A DNA stretch of 64,000 nt, taken from the NCBI RefSeq assembly GCF_002259405.1, contig NZ_NPFW01000003.1, positions 62,001-126,000 of the forward strand, read 5' to 3'. The stretch's first letter is position 1. Every line of letters begins with the position of its first letter. Below the pieces are notes generated by a model that was given only the letters and a program-made list of their open reading frames with translations, ran no database searches and was not told the DNA's origin. Below are positions 34,214 to 43,253 of this stretch, piece by piece. The position numbers and the translations under genes are program-made. The stretch comes from Rhodococcus sp. 14-2483-1-2. Lineage in GTDB: Bacteria; Actinomycetota; Actinomycetes; Mycobacteriales; Mycobacteriaceae.

Positions 34214-35772
34214 CGATCCCACTTACCCACCACGCGCACAGCTCTGCTACCCCATGCGAGATCGAGTGCACGCGCAATGACCTCGCGCGTGCGCGACGGG
34301 TCGATCACGTCGTCCAACGAAAGGTGGGCTGCCGCTTCCCAAGGTTCGGACTCGGCACGCCATTCCTCGGTCAGTTCCGCCACCAGCGCATCGCGCGCCG
34401 CTGGGCCCTCCTCTGCCAGCACTTTTTCCATCCTGCGTCTGTGCACCGTGCGAATACCGGCCTCCGGTGCCATGAATCCCATCTCGGCCGTCGGCCACGC
34501 GAACAGGAAATCCGGATGGGTCGGCCGGCCCCCCATGGCAAAGTGGCCACCACCGTACGCTTTTCGCAGAACCACCCCTATTTTGGGTACGCGCGCGGAT
34601 GCGATGCGCGAAACAGTCTTCTCGTAGGCATGGAGGATTCCGCCCTTCTCGGCCTGAGTTCCGATCATCAAACCGGGCACATCATGCAAGAAGACGAGCG
34701 GAACGTTGAACGTGTCGCACAGATCTATGAACTGTTCTTCCTTGGACAACGACGCTGGATCGAGTGCGCCGGCTCGAATGAGCGGCTGGTTGGCGATAAC
34801 GCCGACGGGTTGGCCTTCGATGCGCGCCAGAAAGGTGAGGAGACTTCCACCGAAACCGCTGCCCCAGGGAAACTTCGAGCCGTCGTCGACAATGGCATCG
34901 ACCACATCGTTCATGTCGTATGCAGATCGACTGCTGGCCGGAACGATATCGAGCAGTTCCGACGGATCGACCGCCGGTTCGACGGCCGGAGCGACCGGAG
35001 CCGGCGAAGCCGCGCTCGACGGAAGGTACGACAGAAACGCAGCGATGGCGTCCATCGCGTCGGACTCCGTCGATACGACCATGTGTACGTTGCGTGCTTC
35101 CTGTGCGGCGTCAGGGCCACCGAGCTCCTCGTCGGTGACGAACTCGCCGATAGCCGCATCGACGACCGACGGACCGGAGAGCGCAATGGAACCGGATTGC
35201 ATCATGACGACGAAATGTGCAGTGGCAGCGTGCAGGGCGGAGTCGCCGTACGAGGGACCCAGTACCGCGGCAGCGCGCGGCACCGGCGGTTCCTCCGGCC
35301 GCGGGCCGAGGAAAGTCTTGAAGTCCAAGGGCAACCCACTGAAGCGCCAGCCCATCACGTCTGGCATACGTCCACCGTCCGCGTCGCAGAGCAACACCAA
35401 CGGGTACCCCAGACGCTGCGCCTGCTCGATGACATGGCCCTGCTTGCGCATACTGGTCGGTGCAGTAGTTCCCGCGAGCAGACTGGCGTCGATTCCGATG
35501 ACCCCGACCGTGCGACCGTCGAGCTTGCCGAATCCGGTCACGACACTGTCACCGGGGACGGGCTTGTGTATGCGTCGCTCCGGCAAGCCGAGTCCACCGG
35601 TTTCGAGGAACGAGCCGGCGTCGAGGATGAGGTCGATACGCTCACGTACGGGTAGACGACCCGAGTCGGTGTGCTTTTTTAGCGATTCCGGCCCACCCAT
35701 CTGAAGTGACTCGTGTCTGCGCCGTGTCAGCTCGTCGACACGGTCCTTCATGGTCGGCTCGGTCGTTCCCAT
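34210..35772 (-). CDS. Acyl-CoA carboxylase, carboxyltransferase (beta) subunit
   Basis: The 520-residue protein has the two halves of the biotin-dependent carboxyltransferase: N-terminal VVTGFGKLDGRTVGVIG and MQSGSIALSGPSVV; C-terminal VPLVFLHDVPGLMIGTQAEKGG, LRKAYGGGHFAMGG and EMGFMAPEAGIRTV. It moves a carboxyl group from biotin to an acyl-CoA. The family covers propionyl-, acetyl-, methylcrotonyl- and geranyl-CoA carboxylases, and I cannot assign the substrate. A proline- and alanine-rich stretch near residues 265-285 joins the halves. The ATG at 35772 follows GGGGAG. The alpha subunit is divergent, 73 bases away. Confidence 0.88.
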   Translation of the reverse strand: MGTTEPTMKDRVDELTRRRHESLQMGGPESLKKHTDSGRLPVRERIDLILDAGSFLETGGLGLPERRIHKPVPGDSVVTGFGKLDGRTVGVIGIDASLLAGTTAPTSMRKQGHVIEQAQRLGYPLVLLCDADGGRMPDVMGWRFSGLPLDFKTFLGPRPEEPPVPRAAAVLGPSYGDSALHAATAHFVVMMQSGSIALSGPSVVDAAIGEFVTDEELGGPDAAQEARNVHMVVSTESDAMDAIAAFLSYLPSSAASPAPVAPAVEPAVDPSELLDIVPASSRSAYDMNDVVDAIVDDGSKFPWGSGFGGSLLTFLARIEGQPVGVIANQPLIRAGALDPASLSKEEQFIDLCDTFNVPLVFLHDVPGLMIGTQAEKGGILHAYEKTVSRIASARVPKIGVVLRKAYGGGHFAMGGRPTHPDFLFAWPTAEMGFMAPEAGIRTVHRRRMEKVLAEEGPAARDALVAELTEEWRAESEPWEAAAHLSLDDVIDPSRTREVIARALDLAWGSRAVRVVGKWDR

Positions 35773-35812
35773 GCCACTCCCCTTCGCGAACAAATCCAGC
35801 ATTTCCTGTAAA

Positions 35813-35830
35813 CTACCATACGACCGGTAG
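35813..35830. promoter_or_regulatory. Candidate operator between carboxylase alpha and beta genes
   Basis: CTACCATACGACCGGTAG has 5-bp arms (CTACC/GGTAG) and sits in the 73-base divergent gap, 16 bases before the alpha subunit ATG. It resembles the TACC...GGTA element before the TetR gene. A protein bound here could block both carboxylase promoters. Confidence 0.5.
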
Positions 35831-35845
35831 ATTAAAGGAGCCCCG

Positions 35846-37654
35846 ATGATCGATTCGATTTTGATTGCAAACCGCGGAGAGATAGCGGTGAGGTTGATCC
35901 GCGCTTACCGTGAGCTGGGCATTCGTACCGTCGCGGTGTACAGCGACGCAGATTTCGAAGCCCTCCACGTCAGACTTGCCGACACGGCCCGACGCGTCGG
36001 GCCGGCTGCCGTCGGCCAGTCCTACCTCGACGTCGAGGCCGTGGTCGGGGCGGCATTGGATTCCGGGGCCGACGCCGTCGACCCCGGATACGGCCTGCTC
36101 AGCGAGAATGCCGCGTTCGCGGAGGCCGTAACATCTGCCGGCCTCACGTTCATCGGGCCGTCGGCCCGCGTCATCGCCCGAATGGGCGACAAGGTCGCCG
36201 CCCGCAACGCAGCTCGGAAATCGAATGTTCCAACGGTGCCCGGCAGTGACGGCACGGTGAACTCACTCGAAGACGCGCACGACATCGCCGTCCGGATCGG
36301 CTACCCCGTCATCATCAAGAGCTCGTTCGGTGGTGGGGGCAGGGGAATGCGCATTGTCAGCGATGCGCAAGAACTCGACGCCGCACTCCAAGCGGCCTCG
36401 TCGGAATCGCAGGCGTCGTTCGGTCGTCCCGAAGTCTTCATCGAGCGGCACGTCCGCGGCGCACGACATGTAGAAGTGCAGGTAGTAGGCGATAACCACG
36501 GCAACATCGTGCATCTGGGAGATCGCGATTGCTCGGTACAGCGTCGGCACCAGAAGCTGATCGAAGAGGCTCCGGCACCCCACCTCTCCGACGAGACCCG
36601 CCGAGCACTGACCGACGCATCGGTCCGACTGGCCCGTGAGGTCGGTTACGTCAGCACAGGTACCGTCGAGTTTCTCTACGAACCCGCTACCGAGAACATC
36701 TACTTTCTCGAGATGAACACCCGGCTCCAGGTCGAGCACGGCGTCACGGAGATGGTCACCGGAATCGATCTCGTGGCAACACGTTTGGCGATCGCGAACG
36801 GTGAAAACCTACCGTTCGTCCAGGACGACATCGTGCTGTCCGGACATGCGATCGAAGTCCGCCTGTCGGCAGAGGATCCGTGGAATCACTTCGTGCCGAC
36901 CCCCGGTACGGCCGAAGTTCTGCGTGTTCCCGGCGGACCGTGGCTGCGAGCCGACCTCGGTATAGGCCAGGGCGATTCCGTTGCCAGAGAATACGACTCG
37001 ATGTTCGGGAAACTTCTGGCGTGGGGAAACGATCGAAATACAGCCCGCCGCAGACTGATCGCCGCGCTCGGAGAATTACGCATCGACGGCTTCACGACAA
37101 CCGCCCCCTACTGCGCGGGGATACTGTCCGAGCGCAGCTTCGTCGTTGCCGAGCACACGACGACCTCGGTCGACGAGCAGTGGCAAGCGAGCGAGAACAC
37201 TCGTCCCGCCCATACGAATACCTCCATCTCAGAGGGCAATCCCATGTCATCATCTGCAGCGACGTCGAGGCTCGTCGACATCGACGCCGCGGGCGGGACG
37301 GTACGGGTCACGATCTTCGGAGTAGGCAAAGGCAAGGGGGCCGACACCGCACGGGCTGCCGAACGAAGTTCGTCCAGCAGGAGCAACGGAAACGGCAACA
37401 ACGCTGGTGACACCGGTTCCGCACAGCCGTCCTCACCTATGGACGGCGTGGTTGTGGCAGTCAACGTCGAATCCGGTGCGCAGGTGGTCAAGGGCCAGGC
37501 CCTCGCCGTCGTGGAAGCAATGAAGATGCAGATGCCCGTGGTTGCGCCCTACGGCGGAACGGTCCACGCAGTCTTGGTCGAACTGGGAGACAGTGTCATC
37601 GGTCGCCAGCAGATCATCACCCTCGAGCCTGTGGTCGACACCGCATCCGTCTGA
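35846..37654 (+). CDS. Acyl-CoA carboxylase alpha subunit (biotin carboxylase plus biotin carboxyl carrier)
   Basis: The 602-residue protein starts ILIANRGEIAVRLIRAYREL and has the ATP-grasp biotin carboxylase domain to about residue 450 (IKSSFGGGGRGMRI, YFLEMNTRLQVEHGVTEM, RDCSVQRRHQKLIEEAP). A low-complexity linker rich in Ser, Asn and Gly follows (AERSSSSRSNGNGNN). The biotin carrier domain with the biotinylated lysine in VVEAMKMQMPV is C-terminal. It carboxylates biotin with ATP and bicarbonate for the divergent beta subunit. The ATG follows AAAGGAG. An in-frame ATG at 37244, behind AGAGGG, could also allow separate translation of the last 136 residues. Confidence 0.9.
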   Translation: MIDSILIANRGEIAVRLIRAYRELGIRTVAVYSDADFEALHVRLADTARRVGPAAVGQSYLDVEAVVGAALDSGADAVDPGYGLLSENAAFAEAVTSAGLTFIGPSARVIARMGDKVAARNAARKSNVPTVPGSDGTVNSLEDAHDIAVRIGYPVIIKSSFGGGGRGMRIVSDAQELDAALQAASSESQASFGRPEVFIERHVRGARHVEVQVVGDNHGNIVHLGDRDCSVQRRHQKLIEEAPAPHLSDETRRALTDASVRLAREVGYVSTGTVEFLYEPATENIYFLEMNTRLQVEHGVTEMVTGIDLVATRLAIANGENLPFVQDDIVLSGHAIEVRLSAEDPWNHFVPTPGTAEVLRVPGGPWLRADLGIGQGDSVAREYDSMFGKLLAWGNDRNTARRRLIAALGELRIDGFTTTAPYCAGILSERSFVVAEHTTTSVDEQWQASENTRPAHTNTSISEGNPMSSSAATSRLVDIDAAGGTVRVTIFGVGKGKGADTARAAERSSSSRSNGNGNNAGDTGSAQPSSPMDGVVVAVNVESGAQVVKGQALAVVEAMKMQMPVVAPYGGTVHAVLVELGDSVIGRQQIITLEPVVDTASV

Positions 37655-37684
37655 CTCCTCCGACTCGGGATCACCGGACACAGT

Positions 37685-37713
37685 CGCTTGCTCTCGAGAA
37701 CGGAGAGCAAGCG
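37685..37713 (+). terminator. Hairpin terminator after the carboxylase alpha gene
   Basis: CGCTTGCTCTC (37685-37695) pairs perfectly with GAGAGCAAGCG (37703-37713) around a 7-base loop. It lies 31 bases after the alpha stop and 34 bases before the convergent SDR stop, so it can end transcription from both sides. Confidence 0.7.
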
Positions 37714-37746
37714 GCTGTGCCCTACATCGATTCCCCCGAGCGGGGT

Positions 37747-38553
37747 TCAGAGCATGGATTGCTCCGGCCCTCCGCCGTCGATCAGCAATCGCTGCCCGGT
37801 GACATAACTACCGTCGCCCGAAGCCAGATACGCCACCGCGGCCGCGACGTCGGCAGGCACACACACCCGGCCGAACGGGTACGTGTCGGCCAGGTTCTCC
37901 AGCGTGTCACCGCCGGCCGACACCAAGCGTTCGCCCATGTCCGTTGCGACCAGGCCAGGGGCGACAATGTTGACCCGAATTCCGTGCAGACGTTCTTCCT
38001 TGGCGATGGTTCGAGCTGCTGCCTCTATTGCAGCCTTGGCCATCGTGTAGGGGGCACATCGAGCCGGCGCTGCATCGGTGAACGCCGAAGACACCACGAT
38101 GATGTCGCCCCGTTCCGCCGCACGCATGCCTGGTAGCAGCCGTCGAATGAGATCGATCGGTCCGAGCACGTGCACGTCGAACAGGGACTGGAATTCCGGC
38201 ATCTGCGTTGACAGTACGGTTTTGCCCCTACTGGCGGTTCCGGCGTTGCTGACGAGCAAGTCCACTACACCCAGCTCGGCGGCAATCTCCGTGCACATGT
38301 CGGCGACGGCGATGTCGTCGGATATCGAGGCTCCGTATGCGGCCGCTGTACCGCCGGCGCAGACGATTTCATCGACAACTTCGTCCGCAGCAGCTGAGCC
38401 CGTACGATAGTTGACGGCCACCGCCGCTCCTTCCGCGGCCAGGCGAAGCGCAATGCCGCGCCCCACCCCGCGTGAAGACCCCGTCACGAGCGCTACCCGT
38501 CCCGCCAAACGTGCGCTCGAAAATGTTGAATCAGTTAGTATTTCGGTCATCAT
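37747..38553 (-). CDS. Short-chain dehydrogenase/reductase (FabG-like)
   Basis: The 268-residue SDR has VTGSSRGVGRGIALRLA, VSNAGTASRGKT, VVSSAFTDAAPARCAPYTMA with catalytic Ser, Tyr and Lys, and the C-terminal GDGSYVTGQRLLIDGGG. NAD(P)-dependent reduction or oxidation of a 3-oxo or 3-hydroxy acyl-CoA is likely. I used the first of two adjacent ATG codons (38553 and 38550); the frame to 38733 enters the acyl-CoA dehydrogenase gene. It follows that gene by 17 bases and ends the thiolase-FadB-ACAD-SDR operon. Confidence 0.85.
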   Translation of the reverse strand: MMTEILTDSTFSSARLAGRVALVTGSSRGVGRGIALRLAAEGAAVAVNYRTGSAAADEVVDEIVCAGGTAAAYGASISDDIAVADMCTEIAAELGVVDLLVSNAGTASRGKTVLSTQMPEFQSLFDVHVLGPIDLIRRLLPGMRAAERGDIIVVSSAFTDAAPARCAPYTMAKAAIEAAARTIAKEERLHGIRVNIVAPGLVATDMGERLVSAGGDTLENLADTYPFGRVCVPADVAAAVAYLASGDGSYVTGQRLLIDGGGPEQSML

Positions 38554-38570
38554 GGCCCCGTCTTCGCTGT

Positions 38571-39719
38571 TCACCGGTCGACGAGCGCGCGGCCGACGAT
38601 TTCCTTCATGACCTCGTTGGCTCCGCCGTAGATTCGTTGCACTCTCGCATCGCGCCACATCTTCGCGATCGGATATTCCTCCATGTACCCGTAACCGCCG
38701 AACAGTTGCAAGCACCGGTCGATCACCGAACATTGCAGGTCGGTAGTCCAGTATTTTGCGCCCGCAGCTTCATCCGGCGTCAGCTCGCCTGCATCGAGCG
38801 CGACAACGCATCGATCTACGTAGGATCGAGCCACCCGAATCTCGGTGTGCATCTCTGCCAACGTCATTCGGACCGATTGCAGCGCGGCCAAAGACCCGCC
38901 GAATGCTTGACGCTCTCGCGTGTGGTCGAGTGCGAGCGCGAGTGCCTTTTCGGCCGACGCTGCAGCCAACACCGCCATAGACAGCCGCTCGCGAGGTAAA
39001 TTCTTCATGGCTGAGGCGAAGCCACGACCCGGGATGCCGATGACGTTGGATCGCGGGACACGGCATTCGCCGAAGAACAACTCGGCGGTGTCCTGCGCCC
39101 GACGGCCGATCTTGTGCAATGGTTTTCCTCGTTCGAATCCGTGTGTGCCCTGTTCGACCACGATCAGAGAGGTTTCCCGGTCTCCACCGCCCGCTAGGTC
39201 GCTGCGCGCCAACACGATGACGAAGTCGCACGAACTGCCGTTGGTGATGAAGATCTTCGATCCGTCCAGAACCAGCTCGTCACCGTCGACTCGCGCCGTC
39301 GTACGAATGGCGGCGAGGTCGGACCCCGCTCCGGGTTCGGTCATGGCAAGAGCCCACACTGCTTCACCGTTGGTGAAGCCCGGCAACCATCGCTTCTTCT
39401 GCTCGTCGTCGGTTTGTTCCAACAAGTAGGGCGTCAGGATGTCGTTGTGCATGGTGAAGGTGTCTCCCGCGGCACCGGTATCCACCAGTTCCTCGGCCAT
39501 CACCGTGTTGTAGCGGAAGTCGCGGATTCCGAGACCACCGAACTCTTCGGGAACTTCGAAACCCAGGTAGCCCTGTCGACCTGCCTCGGTGATGAAGTCT
39601 CGTCCGACGACGCCGACGGTTTCCCATTCTTCGGTGAACGGTAGCGCCCTGTGTGTCAGGAAAGTTCGGAAACTACTGCGAAACGCCTCGTGGTCAGGGG
39701 TGTAGAGATCCCGCTTCAT
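38571..39719 (-). CDS. Acyl-CoA dehydrogenase
   Basis: The 382-residue flavoenzyme has the three-domain ACAD pattern: N-terminal FGGLGIRDFRYNTVMAEEL, the FAD region ALAMTEPGAGSDLAAIRT and FITNGSSCDFVIVLAR, and the C-terminal QLFGGYGYMEEYPIAKMWRD followed by RIYGGANEVMKE, where the catalytic glutamate is expected in short-chain type enzymes. It makes the enoyl-CoA using electron transfer flavoprotein. The ATG at 39719 overlaps the upstream FadB-type stop (ATGA). In a terpenoid pathway it would act like a citronellyl-CoA dehydrogenase; general branched acyl-CoA oxidation is equally possible. Confidence 0.9.
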   Translation of the reverse strand: MKRDLYTPDHEAFRSSFRTFLTHRALPFTEEWETVGVVGRDFITEAGRQGYLGFEVPEEFGGLGIRDFRYNTVMAEELVDTGAAGDTFTMHNDILTPYLLEQTDDEQKKRWLPGFTNGEAVWALAMTEPGAGSDLAAIRTTARVDGDELVLDGSKIFITNGSSCDFVIVLARSDLAGGGDRETSLIVVEQGTHGFERGKPLHKIGRRAQDTAELFFGECRVPRSNVIGIPGRGFASAMKNLPRERLSMAVLAAASAEKALALALDHTRERQAFGGSLAALQSVRMTLAEMHTEIRVARSYVDRCVVALDAGELTPDEAAGAKYWTTDLQCSVIDRCLQLFGGYGYMEEYPIAKMWRDARVQRIYGGANEVMKEIVGRALVDR

Positions 39720-41917
39720 GCCCACACCATCCGACGGGTTTCGACGCTGTCGACCAATGAGGCCGGCGGATCGAAACGCTGCCCGTACTTGGCGGCCAGA
39801 TCACGCGCACGTTCGACGAAGCCGGCTACGCCTCCGTTGTAACCCACGATGAATTGGACCGTCCCCCCGGTCCATGCTGGGAACCCGATTCCGTAGATCG
39901 ATCCGATATTCGCGTCCGCTGCGGATCTGAGGACGTTCTCGTCGAAGCACCGAACAGTGTCCAAGACTTCGGAGAACAGCAGTCGATCTGCAAGATCGCC
40001 GAGCAGAAAGTCCACGGGAGCATCGTTGGTGCCCAGCGCCGCCAACCCGGCCCAGAATCCCGCGCGTGTACCGCCCTCGTACTCGTAGAACCCGGCCCCG
40101 GCGCTTCGGCCTGGGCGGTTGTTCTCGACGACCATGTATTCGAGCACATCTTCTCCCGGGTGACGCTCATAGACACCACCGTTCGATTCCACGGCTTCTT
40201 TGAACTGGCCCCGGATCTTGCGAGGCAAGGCCAATGTGAGTTCGTCGAGTAGAGCCAGGGTTCCCACCGGATAGCCGGCCAGAGTGGACGCGCGTTCGAT
40301 CGATGCAGGTTCGACGCCGTCGCCGAGCATCGACGCGGCTTCGAGCAGCCTGTTGAGGATCACCCTACTGGTGTAGAAACCGCGATTGTCGTTGACGACA
40401 ATCGGGGTCTGACCCAGTTGCTGAACGACATCGTAGGCCCGAGCCAGGGTGGCATCGGAGGTTCGTGCACCGGCAATTATCTCCACCAGTTCCATCTTCT
40501 CCACCGGGGAGAAGAAGTGCAGACCGATGAAGTCGGCCGGTCGAGTCGTTCCGGTGGCGAGGTCGGTTATGGGAATGGTCGAGGTGTTGGACGAGATGAC
40601 GGCGTCGTGAGCAAGAAAGGGCTCGACTTCCGCCAACACACGTTTTTTCAACTCGGGGTCCTCGAACACGGCCTCGATGACAAGATCAGCGCCCTCTGCC
40701 GCGGCAGGACCAGCGGTCGTCACAATTCGCGCCAGAAGTGCGTCGGCGTCCGTTCGACTCATTGCGGCCTTTGCAACCGCGTTGTCGCACAGGGTCTGTG
40801 CATAGTTCTTGCCCTTTTCGGCAGCCTCTTCGGTGACGTCCTTGAGGACGGTATCCATCCCGGATCGAGCGCACGAGTACGCGATACCGGCACCCATCAT
40901 TCCGGCACCGAGGACCACCACCTTGCGGACGTCTCGGCGTCGGAATCCTGTTGGACGCCCTTGCCCGCTCTTGATCCCCTGCGTGTCGAAGAAGAAGGCC
41001 TGAATCATGTTCTTCGAGATCTGGCCACAGACCAGTTCGACGAAATAGCGTGTCTCGATCTTCGCAGCCGTCTCGAAGTCGACCTGAGCGCCCTCCACTG
41101 CAGCGCAGAGTATGTTGCGCGAGGCCGGCATCGGCCCGCCCTTGAACTGTTTGCGCAACGAGGGCATCAAGCCCGCAAGCGAATCCGAGAGATCTCCCGT
41201 CGCAGGACTGCCCAGCGCAATGCTGCCCCCAGGCATCACGTACGTCGGTTCGTCCCACCGTGCGACAGAACCCGGATTGGCGATGATCCATGCTTTCGCA
41301 CGGCTGATCAGTTGGTCGGGTTCGTTCAACACCTCGTCCACGAGGCCGACATCGAGCGCTTGCTCGGCCGAGAAAGTCCTGCCGCCGAGAAGAACGGAAT
41401 CGAGTGCTCGTCGGACACCGAGCAGACGTACAGTTCGCACGACTCCTCCCCCGCCTGGGAGCAGTCCGAGCGTGACCTCGGGTAACCCGAACCTGGAATG
41501 CTTGCCTGCCAGCGCGATTCGATGGTGGCACGCGAGTGCGATTTCGAGTCCGCCTCCCAGGGCCGCCCCGTTGAGCGCGGCCACGACCGGTACCCCGAAA
41601 GTTTCGAGATCGCGGAGGACGTCCTTGATGTCGGTGGCGAATGCGGTCACGGACGGCGCGTCCTCGGTCGTCGCTGCGAAGAGGTCGTTGAGATCGCCAC
41701 CGGCGAAGAACGTCTTTTTCGCCGAGGTGAGGACGATGCCCGTCACCGGGGTTGCGCTGGACCTCAGCCGCACCAGCGCTTGCGCCATCGATCTACGATA
41801 GGCATCGTTCATCGTGTTGACCGACTGCTCAGGGTCATCGAGAGTCAGTGTGACGATGCCGTCGGTGTCCTGTTCGAACGTGATGGTCGAACGCTCGTCG
41901 GTATGTGTGGTGGTCAT
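39716..41917 (-). CDS. Enoyl-CoA hydratase/3-hydroxyacyl-CoA dehydrogenase fusion (FadB/FadJ type)
   Basis: The 733-residue protein joins an N-terminal crotonase domain (FFAGGDLNDLFA, ALNGAALGGGLEIALACHHR, GLPEVTLGLLPGGGGV) to a 3-hydroxyacyl-CoA dehydrogenase (VLGAGMMGAGIAYSCARSG, SSNTSTIPITDLA, GLHFFSPVEKMELVEII) with a C-terminal dehydrogenase domain ending in GIGFPAWTGG. It performs the hydration and oxidation steps of beta-oxidation. The ATG at 41917 follows TGAGGACTGAA, 8 bases after the thiolase stop, and the stop overlaps the acyl-CoA dehydrogenase start. Together with the thiolase it can complete a chain-shortening cycle. Confidence 0.92.
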   Translation of the reverse strand: MTTTHTDERSTITFEQDTDGIVTLTLDDPEQSVNTMNDAYRRSMAQALVRLRSSATPVTGIVLTSAKKTFFAGGDLNDLFAATTEDAPSVTAFATDIKDVLRDLETFGVPVVAALNGAALGGGLEIALACHHRIALAGKHSRFGLPEVTLGLLPGGGGVVRTVRLLGVRRALDSVLLGGRTFSAEQALDVGLVDEVLNEPDQLISRAKAWIIANPGSVARWDEPTYVMPGGSIALGSPATGDLSDSLAGLMPSLRKQFKGGPMPASRNILCAAVEGAQVDFETAAKIETRYFVELVCGQISKNMIQAFFFDTQGIKSGQGRPTGFRRRDVRKVVVLGAGMMGAGIAYSCARSGMDTVLKDVTEEAAEKGKNYAQTLCDNAVAKAAMSRTDADALLARIVTTAGPAAAEGADLVIEAVFEDPELKKRVLAEVEPFLAHDAVISSNTSTIPITDLATGTTRPADFIGLHFFSPVEKMELVEIIAGARTSDATLARAYDVVQQLGQTPIVVNDNRGFYTSRVILNRLLEAASMLGDGVEPASIERASTLAGYPVGTLALLDELTLALPRKIRGQFKEAVESNGGVYERHPGEDVLEYMVVENNRPGRSAGAGFYEYEGGTRAGFWAGLAALGTNDAPVDFLLGDLADRLLFSEVLDTVRCFDENVLRSAADANIGSIYGIGFPAWTGGTVQFIVGYNGGVAGFVERARDLAAKYGQRFDPPASLVDSVETRRMVWA

Positions 41918-41925
41918 TTCAGTCC

Positions 41926-43152
41926 TCAGACTCGCTCGATGATGGTGGCTGTTCCCATACCTGCCCCGACACACAGCGTGATCAACGCGCGTTCGGCGTC
42001 GCGGCGCTCCAGTTCGTCGAGCATCGTGGCGACCAGCATTCCTCCGGTGGCTCCGAGTGGGTGCCCCATAGCGATTGCGCCGCCGTTGACGTTCACTTTC
42101 TCCGCCGGTAGGTCGAGGTCCTTCATGAACTTCAGGACGACTGCGGCAAATGCCTCGTTGAGTTCGAACAAATCGATGTCGTCGACTGTCAGGTCGGCGG
42201 CCGCCAGAGCTTTGCGGCTCGCAGGTGTCGGTCCGGTCAGCATGATCGTGGGCTCGGAACCTGTGGTCGCGGCGGCAAGGATCCGTGCGCGGGGGGTCAG
42301 TCCGAGGTCGTTTCCGACGCGTTCGTTACCAATGAGCAGCAGCGATGCACCGTCGACGATGCCAGACGAGTTACCGGCATGATGAACGTGTTCGATTCGC
42401 TCGACCCAGTGATATTTCTCCAGGGCGACAGCGTCGAAACCGGACTTTCCGAGACCGTCGAAGGACGCGCCGAGCCGAGACAGCGACTCCGCTGTGGTCT
42501 GCGGTCGCATGTGCTCGTCGGTGTCGAGGATGGTCACACCATTGCGGTCCAATACCGGTACGACGGAATTGGAATAATGCCCGCCCTCCCATGCCTTGGC
42601 TGCGCGCTCCTGCGAGCTCGCGGCGTATTCGTCGACGTCTCGGCGACTGAAACCTTCGATTGTCGCGATGAGGTCTGCACCGATTCCCTGCGGCACGAAA
42701 TCGGTTCTGTAGCTGGTCTCGGGGTCGTTTGCCCATGCACCGCCGTCACTGCCCATCGGCACGCGAGACATGCTCTCCACGCCGCCCGCGAGCATGAGCG
42801 TTTCCCATCCCGACGCGACCTTTTGAGCCGCGGTGTTCACCGCTTCGAGTCCGGACGCACAAAATCTGTTGAGCTGCATGCCCGCTACTGTTTCGGGAAG
42901 TCCTGCAGCCAGTGCGGCGACCCGTGCGATGTCGGCACCTTGATCGTCGATAGGGGCAACGCAGCCCAAGACAAGATCGTCGATTCGACTCGGGTCGAGC
43001 CCGAGATTGCGAGCGCGAATTTCATCGATCAATCCCGTCACCAACGAGACAGGCTTGACTCCATGGAGACTCCCACCTGGTTTGCCTTTTCCGCGGGGGG
43101 TCCTGATGGCGTCGTATATGTAGACGTCTGCGCCTACCCGAGTGGGTCCCAT
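41926..43152 (-). CDS. Thiolase (acetyl-CoA acetyltransferase family)
   Basis: The 408-residue thiolase has the acylated cysteine in [25 protein letters not shown], the histidine in [15 protein letters not shown] and the second cysteine in [12 protein letters not shown]. It cleaves 3-oxoacyl-CoA with CoA. The ATG at 43152 follows GGAGGAGACAG; the frame to 43215 has no support. It is the first gene of the leftward beta-oxidation operon, and its promoter region holds an ACCAAAC element. Confidence 0.92.
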   Translation of the reverse strand: MGPTRVGADVYIYDAIRTPRGKGKPGGSLHGVKPVSLVTGLIDEIRARNLGLDPSRIDDLVLGCVAPIDDQGADIARVAALAAGLPETVAGMQLNRFCASGLEAVNTAAQKVASGWETLMLAGGVESMSRVPMGSDGGAWANDPETSYRTDFVPQGIGADLIATIEGFSRRDVDEYAASSQERAAKAWEGGHYSNSVVPVLDRNGVTILDTDEHMRPQTTAESLSRLGASFDGLGKSGFDAVALEKYHWVERIEHVHHAGNSSGIVDGASLLLIGNERVGNDLGLTPRARILAAATTGSEPTIMLTGPTPASRKALAAADLTVDDIDLFELNEAFAAVVLKFMKDLDLPAEKVNVNGGAIAMGHPLGATGGMLVATMLDELERRDAERALITLCVGAGMGTATIIERV

Positions 43153-43233
43153 GTTTCTGTCTCCTCCATGCTTCGGACGCGGTCGACGCCCACTTGGTGT
43201 TTTCGCGAGCCTCACAGGGTGCGTTCCCGCAAT

Positions 43234-43253
43234 CTACCAAACACCCGATAGGT
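43234..43253. promoter_or_regulatory. ACCAAAC-type element upstream of the thiolase operon
   Basis: CTACCAAACACCCGATAGGT shares CTACCAAAC with the TetR-gene site and has an ACC...GGT span of 18 bases, the same length as the dyad at 27149. The second half is degenerate. It lies about 85 bases before the thiolase ATG. Assigned by similarity to the other sites; weakest member of the set. Confidence 0.35.

Noticed and set aside
39716..41917. Frameshift or two genes instead of one FadB-type protein
   Set aside because: A single frame carries both domains without interruption and with continuous codon bias.
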